Shown here: positions 51,164 through 59,999 of the stretch, piece by piece
How the letters are laid out: every line of letters begins with the position of its first letter
Numbering within the stretch: position 1 is the first letter of the stretch
Origin: Olleya marilimosa CAM030
GTDB taxonomy: Bacteria > Bacteroidota > Bacteroidia > Flavobacteriales > Flavobacteriaceae
Direction of reading: 5' to 3'
Assembly (NCBI RefSeq): GCF_000518485.1
Contig: NZ_JADR01000009.1
Location: forward strand, 62,001 to 126,000
Length of the DNA stretch: 64,000 bases
Program-made: the position numbers and the translations under genes
The notes under the pieces: generated by a model
Seen by the model: only the letters and a program-made list of their open reading frames with translations
What the model was told of the DNA's origin: nothing
Databases searched by the model: none

Positions 51164-53194
51164 ATGAATATACTTTTAAATAATTTTAGCACAAATTTTA
51201 ACACTTCGCCTTTTCAATCTATAAAAAACGAAGACTATAAACCTGCCATTTTAAAACTAATTGAGGATACCAAATTAGAAATTGAGGCAATCGTAAATAA
51301 TACAGAAACCCCAACTTTTGAAAACACAATTGAAGCTTTAGAATTTTCTGGACAACAATTAGATCGTGTAACCAGTATTTTTTTCAATTTAAACTCGGCA
51401 GAAACTAATGATGACCTTCAAAAAATAGCTCAAGATATCTCTCCTATTTTAACAGAATTTGGAAATGATATAACCTTAAACGAAGCTTTATTTAAAAAAG
51501 TAAAACATGTTTATGACAATAAAGACCGTTTTAATTTAAATACAGAACAAAGTACTTTATTAGATAAAAAATATAAAAGTTTTTCTAGAAATGGTGCCAA
51601 CCTATCTGAAGATAAAAAACAACAATTAAGAGCAATTGATAAACAATTGGCTAGCCTAAAATTAAAATTTGGAGAAAACATTTTAGCAGAAACTAATGCT
51701 TTTGAAATGCTAATTACAAATGAAGCCGATTTATCAGGTTTACCAGAAGGTGCTATTGAGGCTGCTAAACAATTAGCAGAGTCTAAAAACAAAGATGGTT
51801 GGTTAATTACATTAGATTATCCTAGTTATATACCATTTATGACCTATGCAGATAATAGAGCATTACGTAAAAAACTAGCAATAGCTTTTGGAGCAAAAGG
51901 TTTTAAAAACGACAAATTAGATAATCAACAACATGTGTTAGACATAGCTAGACTGCGTTTTGAACGTGCAAACTTATTAGGTTACACCACACATGCGCAC
52001 TTTGTTTTAGAAGAGCGTATGGCACAGACACCTGAAAAAGTAAATTCGTTTTTACAAGACTTATTAGTAAAAGCTAAACCAGCTGCTTTACGTGAATTTG
52101 CCCAATTAGAGCAGTTTGCAAAAGAACTAGACAACATCGATCAATTAGAAAAATGGGACTCTGCTTATTATTCAGAAAAATTAAAACAAAAACTATTTAA
52201 TCTGGATGACGAGCAACTTAAACCTTACTTCAAACTAGAAAATGTTATAGATGGTGCTTTTCAGGTGGCAAATAAATTATTTGGGCTTCAATTTAAAAAA
52301 ATTGATACCATAGATAAGTACCATGAAGATGTTATGACGTATGAGGTTTTAGATGAAAACAATGAATTAGTCTCTATTTTTTATGCTGATTTTTTCCCTA
52401 GAGCTGGAAAACGAAATGGTGCTTGGATGACCTCTTATAAACCACAATTTATTAAAGATGGTATTAACCAAAGACCACACATATCTAACGTTTGCAACTT
52501 TACAAAACCAACTAAAAGCAAACCATCGTTATTAACCTTCAATGAAGTCACTACCTTATTTCATGAGTTTGGTCATGGATTACATGGTATGTTAGCGAAT
52601 ACCACTTACCCAAGTTTATCAGGAACTAGTGTATTTTGGGATTTTGTAGAACTACCAAGTCAAGTTTTAGAAAACTGGTGTTATGAAAAAGAAGCTTTAG
52701 AGTTATTTGCTAAACATTATGAAACTGGCGAAATCATTCCAATGGATTTAGTCCAAAAAATTAAAGAAAGTGCAACATTTCAGGAAGGCATGCAAACCCT
52801 AAGACAATTAAGCTTTGGTTTATTAGACATGAGTTGGCATGGTGTAAATCCATCAGACATTACTAACGTTAAACAACATGAAAATAAAACCTTTGAAAAC
52901 ACTAATTTATATCCTGACGTAAAAGAAAACTGTATGAGTACTGCTTTTGCACATATTTTTCAAGGTGGTTACTCCTCTGGATATTATAGTTACAAATGGG
53001 CAGAAGTTTTAGATGCAGATGCTTTTGACTATTTTAAAGAAAAAGGGATTTTTAATAAAGACGTGGCCACTAAATTTAAGGATAACGTATTATCCAAAGG
53101 TGGTACAGACAACCCAATGGTATTGTACAAACGCTTTAGAGGTCAAGAGCCTAAACCTGAAGCTTTACTTAAACGCGCTGGATTGATTAAATAA
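51164..53194 (+). CDS. M3-family metallopeptidase (Dcp/oligopeptidase A type)
   Basis: The 676-residue protein is a zinc peptidase of the thimet/Dcp family. H467-E468-F-G-H471-G-L-H is the zinc motif, with the third ligand Glu probably in GTSVFWDFVELPSQVLENW. The N-terminal helices (NFSTNFNTSPFQSIKNEDYKPAIL) and the C-terminal FAHIFQGGYSSGYYSYKWAEVLDADAF with the Tyr/Gly loop fit Dcp. No signal peptide, so cytoplasmic peptide breakdown (dipeptides from the C-terminus, or oligopeptides) is likely. The three small RNA units are divergent from it. Confidence 0.95.
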   Translation: MNILLNNFSTNFNTSPFQSIKNEDYKPAILKLIEDTKLEIEAIVNNTETPTFENTIEALEFSGQQLDRVTSIFFNLNSAETNDDLQKIAQDISPILTEFGNDITLNEALFKKVKHVYDNKDRFNLNTEQSTLLDKKYKSFSRNGANLSEDKKQQLRAIDKQLASLKLKFGENILAETNAFEMLITNEADLSGLPEGAIEAAKQLAESKNKDGWLITLDYPSYIPFMTYADNRALRKKLAIAFGAKGFKNDKLDNQQHVLDIARLRFERANLLGYTTHAHFVLEERMAQTPEKVNSFLQDLLVKAKPAALREFAQLEQFAKELDNIDQLEKWDSAYYSEKLKQKLFNLDDEQLKPYFKLENVIDGAFQVANKLFGLQFKKIDTIDKYHEDVMTYEVLDENNELVSIFYADFFPRAGKRNGAWMTSYKPQFIKDGINQRPHISNVCNFTKPTKSKPSLLTFNEVTTLFHEFGHGLHGMLANTTYPSLSGTSVFWDFVELPSQVLENWCYEKEALELFAKHYETGEIIPMDLVQKIKESATFQEGMQTLRQLSFGLLDMSWHGVNPSDITNVKQHENKTFENTNLYPDVKENCMSTAFAHIFQGGYSSGYYSYKWAEVLDADAFDYFKEKGIFNKDVATKFKDNVLSKGGTDNPMVLYKRFRGQEPKPEALLKRAGLIK

Positions 53195-53207
53195 TTTTAA
53201 ACTACAT

Positions 53208-53242
53208 AAAGCCATTTTAACTAGGTTTAGAATGGCTTTTTT
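53208..53242 (+). terminator. Terminator after the M3 peptidase gene
   Basis: AAAGCCATT (53208-53216) pairs with AATGGCTTT (53231-53239) and a T run follows. Weaker inner pairs (TAA/TTA) extend the loop. Confidence 0.8.
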
Positions 53243-53255
53243 TAAATCTACAAAA

Positions 53256-53302
53256 TAAACTTTCAATAATTATTGAAAGTTTAAAAATTATTAATATATT
53301 TG
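53256..53302 (+). promoter_or_regulatory. GbsR promoter with 28-bp perfect palindrome
   Basis: 53256-53283 is a perfect 28-bp palindrome with half-site TAAACTTTCAATAA. The -33 TTG (53273-53275) lies inside it, and TATATTTG (53295-53302) is the -7 box after a 19-base spacer. The start codon comes five bases later (53307), so transcription would begin at or next to the ATG, giving a leaderless or nearly leaderless mRNA. The same 24-bp core recurs at 53825. Confidence 0.85.
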
Positions 53303-53306
53303 TGTC

Positions 53307-53810
53307 ATGGAATATCAAGAAGCAAAAGACAAATTTATTAGTACTTGGGGAAGTTTAGGTTCACTTTGGGGAATCAATAAAGCTATGGCACAAATACAAG
53401 CGCTTCTTTTTATATCTACCAAACCATTATCAATGGAAGAGATTATGGAAGATCTTAAAATATCTAGAGGTAATACTAGCATGAATTTAAGACAACTAAT
53501 GGATTGGGGAATTGTAACCAAAACATTAGTGGCTGGAGAACGTAAAGAGTTTTTTACAACTGAAAAAGATGTACAAGAATTAGCTAGAATTGTTGCTGTG
53601 GAACGTAGCAGAAGGGAAATTAAACCTGTAGTCAAAGTTTTAGATGAAGTTTCAAGTATTAAAGATGATGGTACAGCAAAAACAAAAGAACTAATCAAAC
53701 AGACCAAAGCATTACACGAGTTAACAGAAACTATGGACGTGATGATAAATAAACTAGTAAATCAAAAACAAAACTGGATTACCAAATCTTTACTTAAACT
53801 TTTTAAATAA
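53307..53810 (+). CDS. GbsR/MarR-family transcriptional regulator
   Basis: The 167-residue protein has the GbsR layout: WGSLGSLWGINKAMAQIQALLFIS, then the winged helix LSMEEIMEDLKISRGNTSMNLRQLMDWGIVTKTLVAGERKEFFT, and a C-terminal helical part (about 95-167). GbsR-type proteins in other bacteria control osmolyte uptake, but the effector here is unknown. The palindrome in its own promoter and the second copy before the next gene make it a probable autorepressor that also controls the downstream membrane-protein genes. Confidence 0.9.
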   Translation: MEYQEAKDKFISTWGSLGSLWGINKAMAQIQALLFISTKPLSMEEIMEDLKISRGNTSMNLRQLMDWGIVTKTLVAGERKEFFTTEKDVQELARIVAVERSRREIKPVVKVLDEVSSIKDDGTAKTKELIKQTKALHELTETMDVMINKLVNQKQNWITKSLLKLFK

Positions 53811-53824
53811 AAAAATTTAAAATT

Positions 53825-53848
53825 AACTTTCAATAATTATTGAAAGTT
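53825..53848 (+). promoter_or_regulatory. Second copy of the GbsR palindrome
   Basis: A perfect 24-bp palindrome with half-site AACTTTCAATAA, identical in sequence to the core of the first copy, lies 14 bases after the GbsR stop and 17 bases before the next start codon. TTG lies inside it, but the expected -7 position overlaps the next start codon (TAATTATG), so a separate promoter here is uncertain. Confidence 0.75.
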
Positions 53849-53865
53849 TAAAACACTTAATAATT

Positions 53866-54201
53866 ATGAAAACAGTATTTAACATCAACAAATTTCTAGT
53901 CATTGCTACTACCATTTTATACTTAACTTTTTATCTAGGATTATACGCTCAAATATTACTTGGTGCTGTTCAATTACTAAGCGCTTTAGGCATCCTTTTT
54001 CTGTGGAAACAGTATAATAATAAACAACAAAAGCATATTATACTGTATTGGATTTTAACACTGTGTTATGGCTTAGGTTGGTTAATCGTTAAAGATTTAA
54101 ATGGATTATTCCTAGTTGTTTTACTTATAATCATAATGCCAATGAGTCTTGCGTATTACTTTACCTGGATTTTAAACAATCTTAAAAATACTCAACTATG
54201 A
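53866..54201 (+). CDS. Small membrane protein, 111 residues
   Basis: The protein has four predicted membrane helices (about 8-24, 27-45, 57-74, 80-101) and short polar ends. No family recognised. It directly follows the GbsR gene with the second palindrome between them and overlaps the next gene by four bases. It may be part of a small membrane complex with the following two genes, controlled by GbsR. Confidence 0.7.
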   Translation: MKTVFNINKFLVIATTILYLTFYLGLYAQILLGAVQLLSALGILFLWKQYNNKQQKHIILYWILTLCYGLGWLIVKDLNGLFLVVLLIIIMPMSLAYYFTWILNNLKNTQL

Positions 54202-54635
54202 AATATCAAATTCCAAATTGGTTAATAATACTTGGAGGATGTGGTCAAATATTTACTGCATTAATTTATCCTTATATAAGACATCAAGTATTTGATTGGT
54301 ATAATGATGTTAAACAACTTAAACCATTAAATCAAGAAATAGCAAAAACTTATGGTCGTTATATACAGGGATTAAATTTTTGTTTTGGATTGATATCTAT
54401 ACTAATACCTACAGATTTAAAAAACGGAAGTCACTTAGCATTATCACTAACAGCTTTAATAGGCATGTATTGGGTAGGTAAAGTGGCCACTCAAATTGCA
54501 TATTACCCTATGTATCAAATTCCTCAGAAAATAATTTTTAAAATAGGAAGTTATTTCATGAATACACTATTTGTAAGCTTTGCATTAATTTACACGTGGT
54601 TAGTTATCTTAAACCTACAGACAATTATAAACTAA
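54198..54635 (+). CDS. Small membrane protein, 145 residues
   Basis: The protein has four hydrophobic helices with charged loops (for example DVKQLKPLNQEIAKTYGRYIQG). No motif recognised. It overlaps the upstream gene by four bases (ATGA) and precedes the next by five bases, so the three genes are co-translated. Function unknown. Confidence 0.7.
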   Translation: MKYQIPNWLIILGGCGQIFTALIYPYIRHQVFDWYNDVKQLKPLNQEIAKTYGRYIQGLNFCFGLISILIPTDLKNGSHLALSLTALIGMYWVGKVATQIAYYPMYQIPQKIIFKIGSYFMNTLFVSFALIYTWLVILNLQTIIN

Positions 54636-54640
54636 TTACA

Positions 54641-54991
54641 ATGACAAATCTATATGCAATTAATAGTTGGGCGTTTATAATTTGTGTATTGATTAGCTTT
54701 ACTATTTATGGAGCCATAATAGCATTACCCATATTAGGCATTATTCAAATTATTATAAGTGTAAAAGTTATATTTAATTTTAATCAACTACCTAAGTCAA
54801 TTAAGACTTTAGGCGCTATCTATTTGTTTAGCGTTGTAATTGCATTAATTGTCGTCAAAATAATAGTATTAAATCAATTACTAATCTTTTTTATATGGTC
54901 ATTAATGGCTATCATATTGGCTGGATTTCATTTAGCAATAACACGTTTAATTATAAATTACAATACAAAACTTAGCCAAATTATAGAGTAA
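54641..54991 (+). CDS. Small membrane protein, 116 residues
   Basis: Read from the ATG at 54641, five bases after the previous stop; the longer frame from 54596 would overlap that gene and adds 15 residues of no membrane character. It has about three to four membrane segments (NSWAFIICVLISFTIYGAIIALPILGII, LGAIYLFSVVIALIVVKIIV, FFIWSLMAIILAGFHLAI). No family recognised. The last gene of the GbsR-linked operon. Confidence 0.68.
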   Translation: MTNLYAINSWAFIICVLISFTIYGAIIALPILGIIQIIISVKVIFNFNQLPKSIKTLGAIYLFSVVIALIVVKIIVLNQLLIFFIWSLMAIILAGFHLAITRLIINYNTKLSQIIE

Positions 54992-55265
54992 TAGTGAGTC
55001 ATTATACAAATACAACCCTAAGTACTACTTAAAAAGTTTATTTAAATACTATATAAATGGTTAATTTTTATGATTAAGCTACACAAGAGTATGGGTTTTT
55101 GGATATTCCATACCTTTAAAACAAACTATTAAAAAGGCTATTTTTGAGCTTTTGTTATAGGTTTAGACATTTATAAGTTTTGGTTATAACATTATTTGTA
55201 TGTAAAAAAACGTAATTACTTAATTGTATTTTTAGTATTTTTAGCCCGAAAAAGAAATCTTAAAC

Positions 55266-55820
55266 ATGTCAGATCACAAAATTAATCCTAACAAATGGAT
55301 AGATTTATACAGCGACTACCTCTTTAATTACACCATTACACGTGTAAATGACAGAGCAATAGCACAAGACTTAGTGTCTGACACTTTTCTTGCTGGTTTA
55401 AAAAGTATGAAAAATTTTAAAGGTGAAGCTAGTGAGCGTACATGGCTGGTTTCCATCTTAAAAAGAAAAGTCATTGATCATTATCGTAAGATAAATTCTA
55501 ATAAAGGTAAAGCAGAAGTTAGAATGTCTTATAATGCAGATAGCGAAACCGAAGGCGACTGGTTAGAAGAACGCGTTGCAGACCCTTTTGACAAAACTGC
55601 AGAAGACCAAATTGAAAACACCGAATTAGCTAACGCAATCGATGATTGTCTATCAAAATTACCAAAAAAGCAAGCTCAGATATTTGAAATGAAAACCATT
55701 TTAAATTATGAAACCGAAACAATCTGTAATGAATTAGAAATAACTGCGTCTAATCTGTGGGTAATCATCCATAGAGCAAGAACTGCTATGGCAGGTTGTT
55801 TAGAAAAAAATTGGTTTTAA
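55266..55820 (+). CDS. ECF-type RNA polymerase sigma factor
   Basis: The 184-residue protein has sigma region 2 (LYSDYLFNYTITRVNDRAIAQDLVSDTFLAGLKSMKNFKGEASERTWLVSILKRKVIDHYRK) and region 4 (CLSKLPKKQAQIFEMKTILNYETETICNELEITASNLWVIIHRARTAMAGCLE), with a short linker. It is an extracytoplasmic-function sigma. It is followed by a small protein with a zinc-binding anti-sigma motif. About 270 bases upstream contain no gene; no clear promoter was found there. Confidence 0.95.
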   Translation: MSDHKINPNKWIDLYSDYLFNYTITRVNDRAIAQDLVSDTFLAGLKSMKNFKGEASERTWLVSILKRKVIDHYRKINSNKGKAEVRMSYNADSETEGDWLEERVADPFDKTAEDQIENTELANAIDDCLSKLPKKQAQIFEMKTILNYETETICNELEITASNLWVIIHRARTAMAGCLEKNWF

Positions 55821-55828
55821 TTATGTTT

Positions 55829-56080
55829 ATGAAAAAATTTATGATTTCTTGTGAGGAATCAGGTCACATCTGCGATAAAGCTCAATATAAAGAGGCTTCT
55901 ATTATTGAGAAAGTGAAATTTAAATTTCACACATTTATGTGTGCAGTGTGCAGACAACACTCTAAAAACAATACCAAGTTAACACAATTAATAGATTCCA
56001 TAAAAGGAAACCAATTATCTATATCCGAAAAAAAAGAGCTTAAAACTTCTTTTGAGAAAGAATTACAGAAGCATCAATAG
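55829..56080 (+). CDS. Small zinc-binding anti-sigma-like protein (Hx3Cx2C)
   Basis: The 83-residue protein from the ATG at 55829 (an ATG at 55823 is equally possible) has the Hx3Cx2C motif F-H-T-F-M-C-A-V-C near residues 31-39, as in ZAS-type anti-sigma factors, plus an N-terminal ISCEESGHICDKAQ block with further Cys and His. No membrane helix. It lies eight bases after the ECF sigma gene and overlaps the minus-strand gene end by 18 bases. It probably binds and holds the sigma factor (inference). Confidence 0.8.
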   Translation: MKKFMISCEESGHICDKAQYKEASIIEKVKFKFHTFMCAVCRQHSKNNTKLTQLIDSIKGNQLSISEKKELKTSFEKELQKHQ

Positions 56081-56890
56081 CATCCATATTACAGGCAATG
56101 CTTCAACCCAAAACGACGTATAATATGCATTTCTATCTTCATTAGCAAAATAGATAAATACACACAAAATTATACTTATCACACACTGAAACAACAATCC
56201 AGTTGCATCAATATTATCTTTAAAATATTCTACAAAATAAAACAGTAGTACTAATATATAACCTAACCGTTTAGTGTTTTTTACACCAATTTTTTGTGGT
56301 ATAGTCGCTAATTTTAAGCTATCATAGTTTAAATCTCTAATCTCAAAAGGCAACATTAATGCAATAACTAGAATAAAATTTTGGATTATTGTAATAATAG
56401 CATCTTGACTAAACATACCATTATTATTAAAAACAGGTAAAATAACGGTCACTCCACACCAAACTAAAGCAATAACATACACCTTTAAACCACTAATATC
56501 CCTTAAGTTTTGTTGCGTGTCTAAATACCACTTTTTGGGTAAAAAAGGGATGGCGTATAAAAAGGTAACCATACCAAAACCAGTAATTAGCATTAAGCTG
56601 TTATTTTGTAATTGCAAAGCATAATAACACATCAAGCCAAAACAAACTAATGAAAACACTTGGATAACCTTTAACCAATTAGCTAAACTCCTGTGATGCC
56701 ATTTGGCAATACCAAAATACTTCACAAAATTGTAACCTGTAATTGTTGCAAAAAAATTAAAATAAAGGATGGTCTCGTCACCATTTATGTTCAACTTTTT
56801 TAAAGTAATCCAACTTAAGGCATACACTGCTAAAGCAACATGTATGCTACTATTTATGTAAAAATCTAAAAGCTGTTTTAAAACCTTCAT
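56063..56890 (-). CDS. UbiA-like membrane protein
   Basis: The 275-residue protein has about eight membrane helices. ALMLPFEIRDLNYDSLKLATIPQKIGVKNTKRLGY resembles the second Asp-rich motif and following loop of UbiA prenyltransferases. The first Asp-rich motif (NDxxD) is not clear: FATITGYNFVKYFGIAK is at the corresponding place. It could be a divergent or inactive UbiA relative. It is single and convergent with the anti-sigma gene. Confidence 0.65.
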   Translation of the reverse strand: MKVLKQLLDFYINSSIHVALAVYALSWITLKKLNINGDETILYFNFFATITGYNFVKYFGIAKWHHRSLANWLKVIQVFSLVCFGLMCYYALQLQNNSLMLITGFGMVTFLYAIPFLPKKWYLDTQQNLRDISGLKVYVIALVWCGVTVILPVFNNNGMFSQDAIITIIQNFILVIALMLPFEIRDLNYDSLKLATIPQKIGVKNTKRLGYILVLLFYFVEYFKDNIDATGLLFQCVISIILCVFIYFANEDRNAYYTSFWVEALPVIWMLLMLL

Positions 56891-57052
56891 TAGACAAAAA
56901 TAATTAATCTGTTAATAAAGCAGCCGATTAGTTGAAAACTTTCAATTTTTAACAAAATATTACTATTAGTTTTCGTTAATTTTGCAATCATTAAAAAACA
57001 ACTATATTTTTTCTCAAACCTTGTAAAAAAGGTTAATAACAACACAACATAA

Positions 57053-59905
57053 ATGAACACAAACGCTTTCGCATTACGTCACATTGGTCCAAGAGAAAAT
57101 GATCAAAAACTAATGCTTCAAACAGTAAACGCAGATACTATTGAACAATTAATATCTGAGACTGTTCCTGCTAACATTCGTCTTAAAAAAGACTTAGATT
57201 TAGATGAAGCTATGACAGAATATGAGTATTCAAATCATATTAATAACCTGTCTAAACTTAACAAAACTTACAAAACTTATATTGGTTTAGGATACCATCC
57301 AACTATTTTACCAGCTGTTATACAACGTAACATTCTAGAAAATCCAGGTTGGTACACAGCTTATACACCTTATCAAGCCGAGATTGCTCAAGGTCGTTTA
57401 GAAGCTTTACTTAACTTCCAAACCATGATTACTGACCTAACAGGAATGGAGTTAGCAAATGCGTCTTTATTAGACGAAAGTACTGCTGCTGCAGAAGCAA
57501 TGAGCTTACTATTTGCTGTTAGAGAACGTGATCAAAAAAAAGCTGGTGTTTCTAAATTTTTTGTAAGTGATGCCATATTACCTCAAACCCTATCTTTATT
57601 ACAGACTCGTGCTACTCCAATTGGTGTAGAACTTGTCATTGGAAAAGAAACCGAGTTTGATTTTAGTACAGACTTTTTTGGAGCAATACTGCAGTATCCA
57701 GGTAAAGATGGTCAAATTACAGATATCAAAACCTTTATTGAAAAAGCTAACGCAAATAATATTAAAGTAGCTGTTGCTGCAGACATTTTAAGCTTAGTAA
57801 AATTAGAAGCTCCTGGTAAATTTGGTGCAGATGTTGTCGTTGGTACTACACAACGCTTTGGTATTCCAATGGGTTATGGTGGACCACATGCAGCTTATTT
57901 TGCAACTAAAGAGGCGTACAAACGTGATATTCCTGGACGTATAATTGGTGTAACCAAAGATGCAAATGGTAACAGAGCCTTACGTATGGCTTTACAAACT
58001 AGAGAGCAACATATAAAACGTGATAAAGCAACTTCTAACATTTGTACAGCACAAGTATTATTAGCGGTTATGGCTGGTATGTATGCAGTATATCATGGAC
58101 CAAAAGGGTTAACTTTTATCGCAAATAAAGTACATAATGCAACCACTACTCTAGCTAATGCTTTAACTACAATGGGAATCGAACAGTTAAATACTGAGTT
58201 TTTTGATACCATTCAACTTAAAGCAAACGCTTCAAAAGTAAAAACAATTGCCGAAAATAACGAAGTCAACTTCTACTATCCTAATGACAACACAGTGACA
58301 ATCTCTATCAACGAGACGACTTCTGTAAAGGATATAAACGAGATTATTTCAATTTTCGCTGAAGCGGAAGGAAAGCCTGCTATCACAATAGACAGTTTTA
58401 CTGAAGCAAACAATATTCAAGACACATTACAACGTCAATCGGCATTTTTAACACTAGACGTATTTAACACGCATCATTCTGAAACCGAATTAATGCGTTA
58501 CATCAAAGGATTAGAACGTAAAGATTTAGCCTTAAACCACTCCATGATATCTCTTGGATCTTGCACAATGAAGCTAAATGCAGCTTCAGAAATGCTACCA
58601 TTAAGTTCTCCTAATTGGGGAAGCATTCACCCATTTGTCCCAGTAGATCAAGCTGAAGGTTACCAAAAAATGCTTAAAGCATTAGAAGATCAATTAACTG
58701 AAATCACTGGTTTTGCAGGAACCTCTTTACAACCTAACTCTGGAGCTCAAGGTGAGTATGCTGGATTAATGGTTATTAGAGCGTATCACGAATCTAGAAA
58801 CGATCATCACAGAAATATCTGCTTAATACCAAGTTCTGCACACGGAACCAATCCTGCAAGTGCAGTAATGGCTGGAATGAAAGTTGTTGTTACTAAAGCT
58901 GACGAGGATGGTAATATTGATGTAGAGGACTTACGTGAAAAAGCCGAATTACACAAAGATAATTTAGCTGCCTTAATGGTAACCTACCCATCAACACATG
59001 GTGTTTATGAGTCTGGGATTAAAGTTATCACACAATTAATACATGATAATGGTGGTCAAGTCTACATGGATGGAGCCAATATGAATGCACAAGTTGGATT
59101 AACTAATCCTGGAAATATTGGTGCAGACGTTTGTCACTTAAACTTACACAAAACATTTGCCATACCTCATGGTGGTGGTGGACCAGGTGTTGGACCAATT
59201 TGTGTCGCTAAACAATTAGTACCATTTTTACCTGGTAATCCTGTGGTAAAAACTGGTGGAGACCAAGCTATAACTGCTATTTCTGCTGCACCTTTTGGAT
59301 CTGCTTTAGCGTGTTTAATATCTTATGGTTACATAAAAATGTTAGGAGCTGAAGGATTGAAAAAATCAACCGAAATAGCTATACTTAATGCTAATTATAT
59401 CAAACACAGACTACAAGGTGCTTTTGAAACTTTATATTCTGGAGAACAAGGTCGTGCTGCACATGAGATGATTATAGATTGTCGTCCATTTAAAGAGCAT
59501 GGTATTGAAGTTGTTGATATTGCAAAACGTTTAATGGACTATGGTTTCCATGCTCCAACAGTATCTTTTCCGGTTGCAGGAACCATGATGATTGAGCCAA
59601 CAGAAAGTGAAAGTAAAGCTGAAATGGATCGTTTTTGTGACGCTATGATTTCTATTAGAAAAGAAATTGATGCTGCAACTAAGGATGACGATAATAATCC
59701 GTTAAAAAATGCACCACATACATTAGCTATGTTAACAAGTGACGAATGGTTATTACCATACACTCGTGAGAAAGCAGCTTATCCTTTGGACTACGTGATA
59801 GACAACAAGTTCTGGCCATCAGTACGTCGTGTGGACGATGCTTATGGAGACCGTAATTTAATCTGTACTTGCGCTCCAATTGAAGCATATATGGAAGCTA
59901 ACTAA
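57053..59905 (+). CDS. gcvP: Glycine dehydrogenase (decarboxylating), P-protein
   Basis: The 950-residue PLP protein is the fused alpha-beta P-protein of the glycine cleavage system. FALRHIGPRENDQ starts it; YIGLGYHPTILPAVIQRN, the SLLDESTAAAEAM block, YGGPHAAYFATK, and LGSCTMKLNAASEMLP are clear. The PLP lysine is K700 in HLNLHKTFAIPHGGGGPG. It decarboxylates glycine and passes the aminomethyl group to the H-protein. Other gcv genes are not in the window. A TAATTTTG -7 box is at 56977-56984, about 70 bases upstream. Confidence 0.98.
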   Translation: MNTNAFALRHIGPRENDQKLMLQTVNADTIEQLISETVPANIRLKKDLDLDEAMTEYEYSNHINNLSKLNKTYKTYIGLGYHPTILPAVIQRNILENPGWYTAYTPYQAEIAQGRLEALLNFQTMITDLTGMELANASLLDESTAAAEAMSLLFAVRERDQKKAGVSKFFVSDAILPQTLSLLQTRATPIGVELVIGKETEFDFSTDFFGAILQYPGKDGQITDIKTFIEKANANNIKVAVAADILSLVKLEAPGKFGADVVVGTTQRFGIPMGYGGPHAAYFATKEAYKRDIPGRIIGVTKDANGNRALRMALQTREQHIKRDKATSNICTAQVLLAVMAGMYAVYHGPKGLTFIANKVHNATTTLANALTTMGIEQLNTEFFDTIQLKANASKVKTIAENNEVNFYYPNDNTVTISINETTSVKDINEIISIFAEAEGKPAITIDSFTEANNIQDTLQRQSAFLTLDVFNTHHSETELMRYIKGLERKDLALNHSMISLGSCTMKLNAASEMLPLSSPNWGSIHPFVPVDQAEGYQKMLKALEDQLTEITGFAGTSLQPNSGAQGEYAGLMVIRAYHESRNDHHRNICLIPSSAHGTNPASAVMAGMKVVVTKADEDGNIDVEDLREKAELHKDNLAALMVTYPSTHGVYESGIKVITQLIHDNGGQVYMDGANMNAQVGLTNPGNIGADVCHLNLHKTFAIPHGGGGPGVGPICVAKQLVPFLPGNPVVKTGGDQAITAISAAPFGSALACLISYGYIKMLGAEGLKKSTEIAILNANYIKHRLQGAFETLYSGEQGRAAHEMIIDCRPFKEHGIEVVDIAKRLMDYGFHAPTVSFPVAGTMMIEPTESESKAEMDRFCDAMISIRKEIDAATKDDDNNPLKNAPHTLAMLTSDEWLLPYTREKAAYPLDYVIDNKFWPSVRRVDDAYGDRNLICTCAPIEAYMEAN

Positions 59906-59937
59906 GCGTTGGACATCGTAAATAATTAACCAATAAA

Positions 59938-59999
59938 ATTGCCTTTAGTTTTTAACTGCTTATCTTAGCAGTTAAACAATTAAAGGCAATCCTTTTTTT
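59938..59999 (+). terminator. Two-tier hairpin with T run, ending at the next start codon
   Basis: ATTGCCTTTA (59938-59947) pairs with TAAAGGCAAT (59981-59990); inside, TAACTGC (59953-59959) pairs with GCAGTTA (59968-59974). CC and seven T residues follow, and the ATG of the KAS III gene starts at 60000. It most simply ends gcvP transcription, but because it abuts the next start it could also act as a leader control for that gene. Confidence 0.75.

Noticed and set aside
57000-57052. Glycine riboswitch before gcvP
   Set aside because: The upstream region is short and AT-rich, with no recognisable riboswitch core. Only a -7 box is visible.
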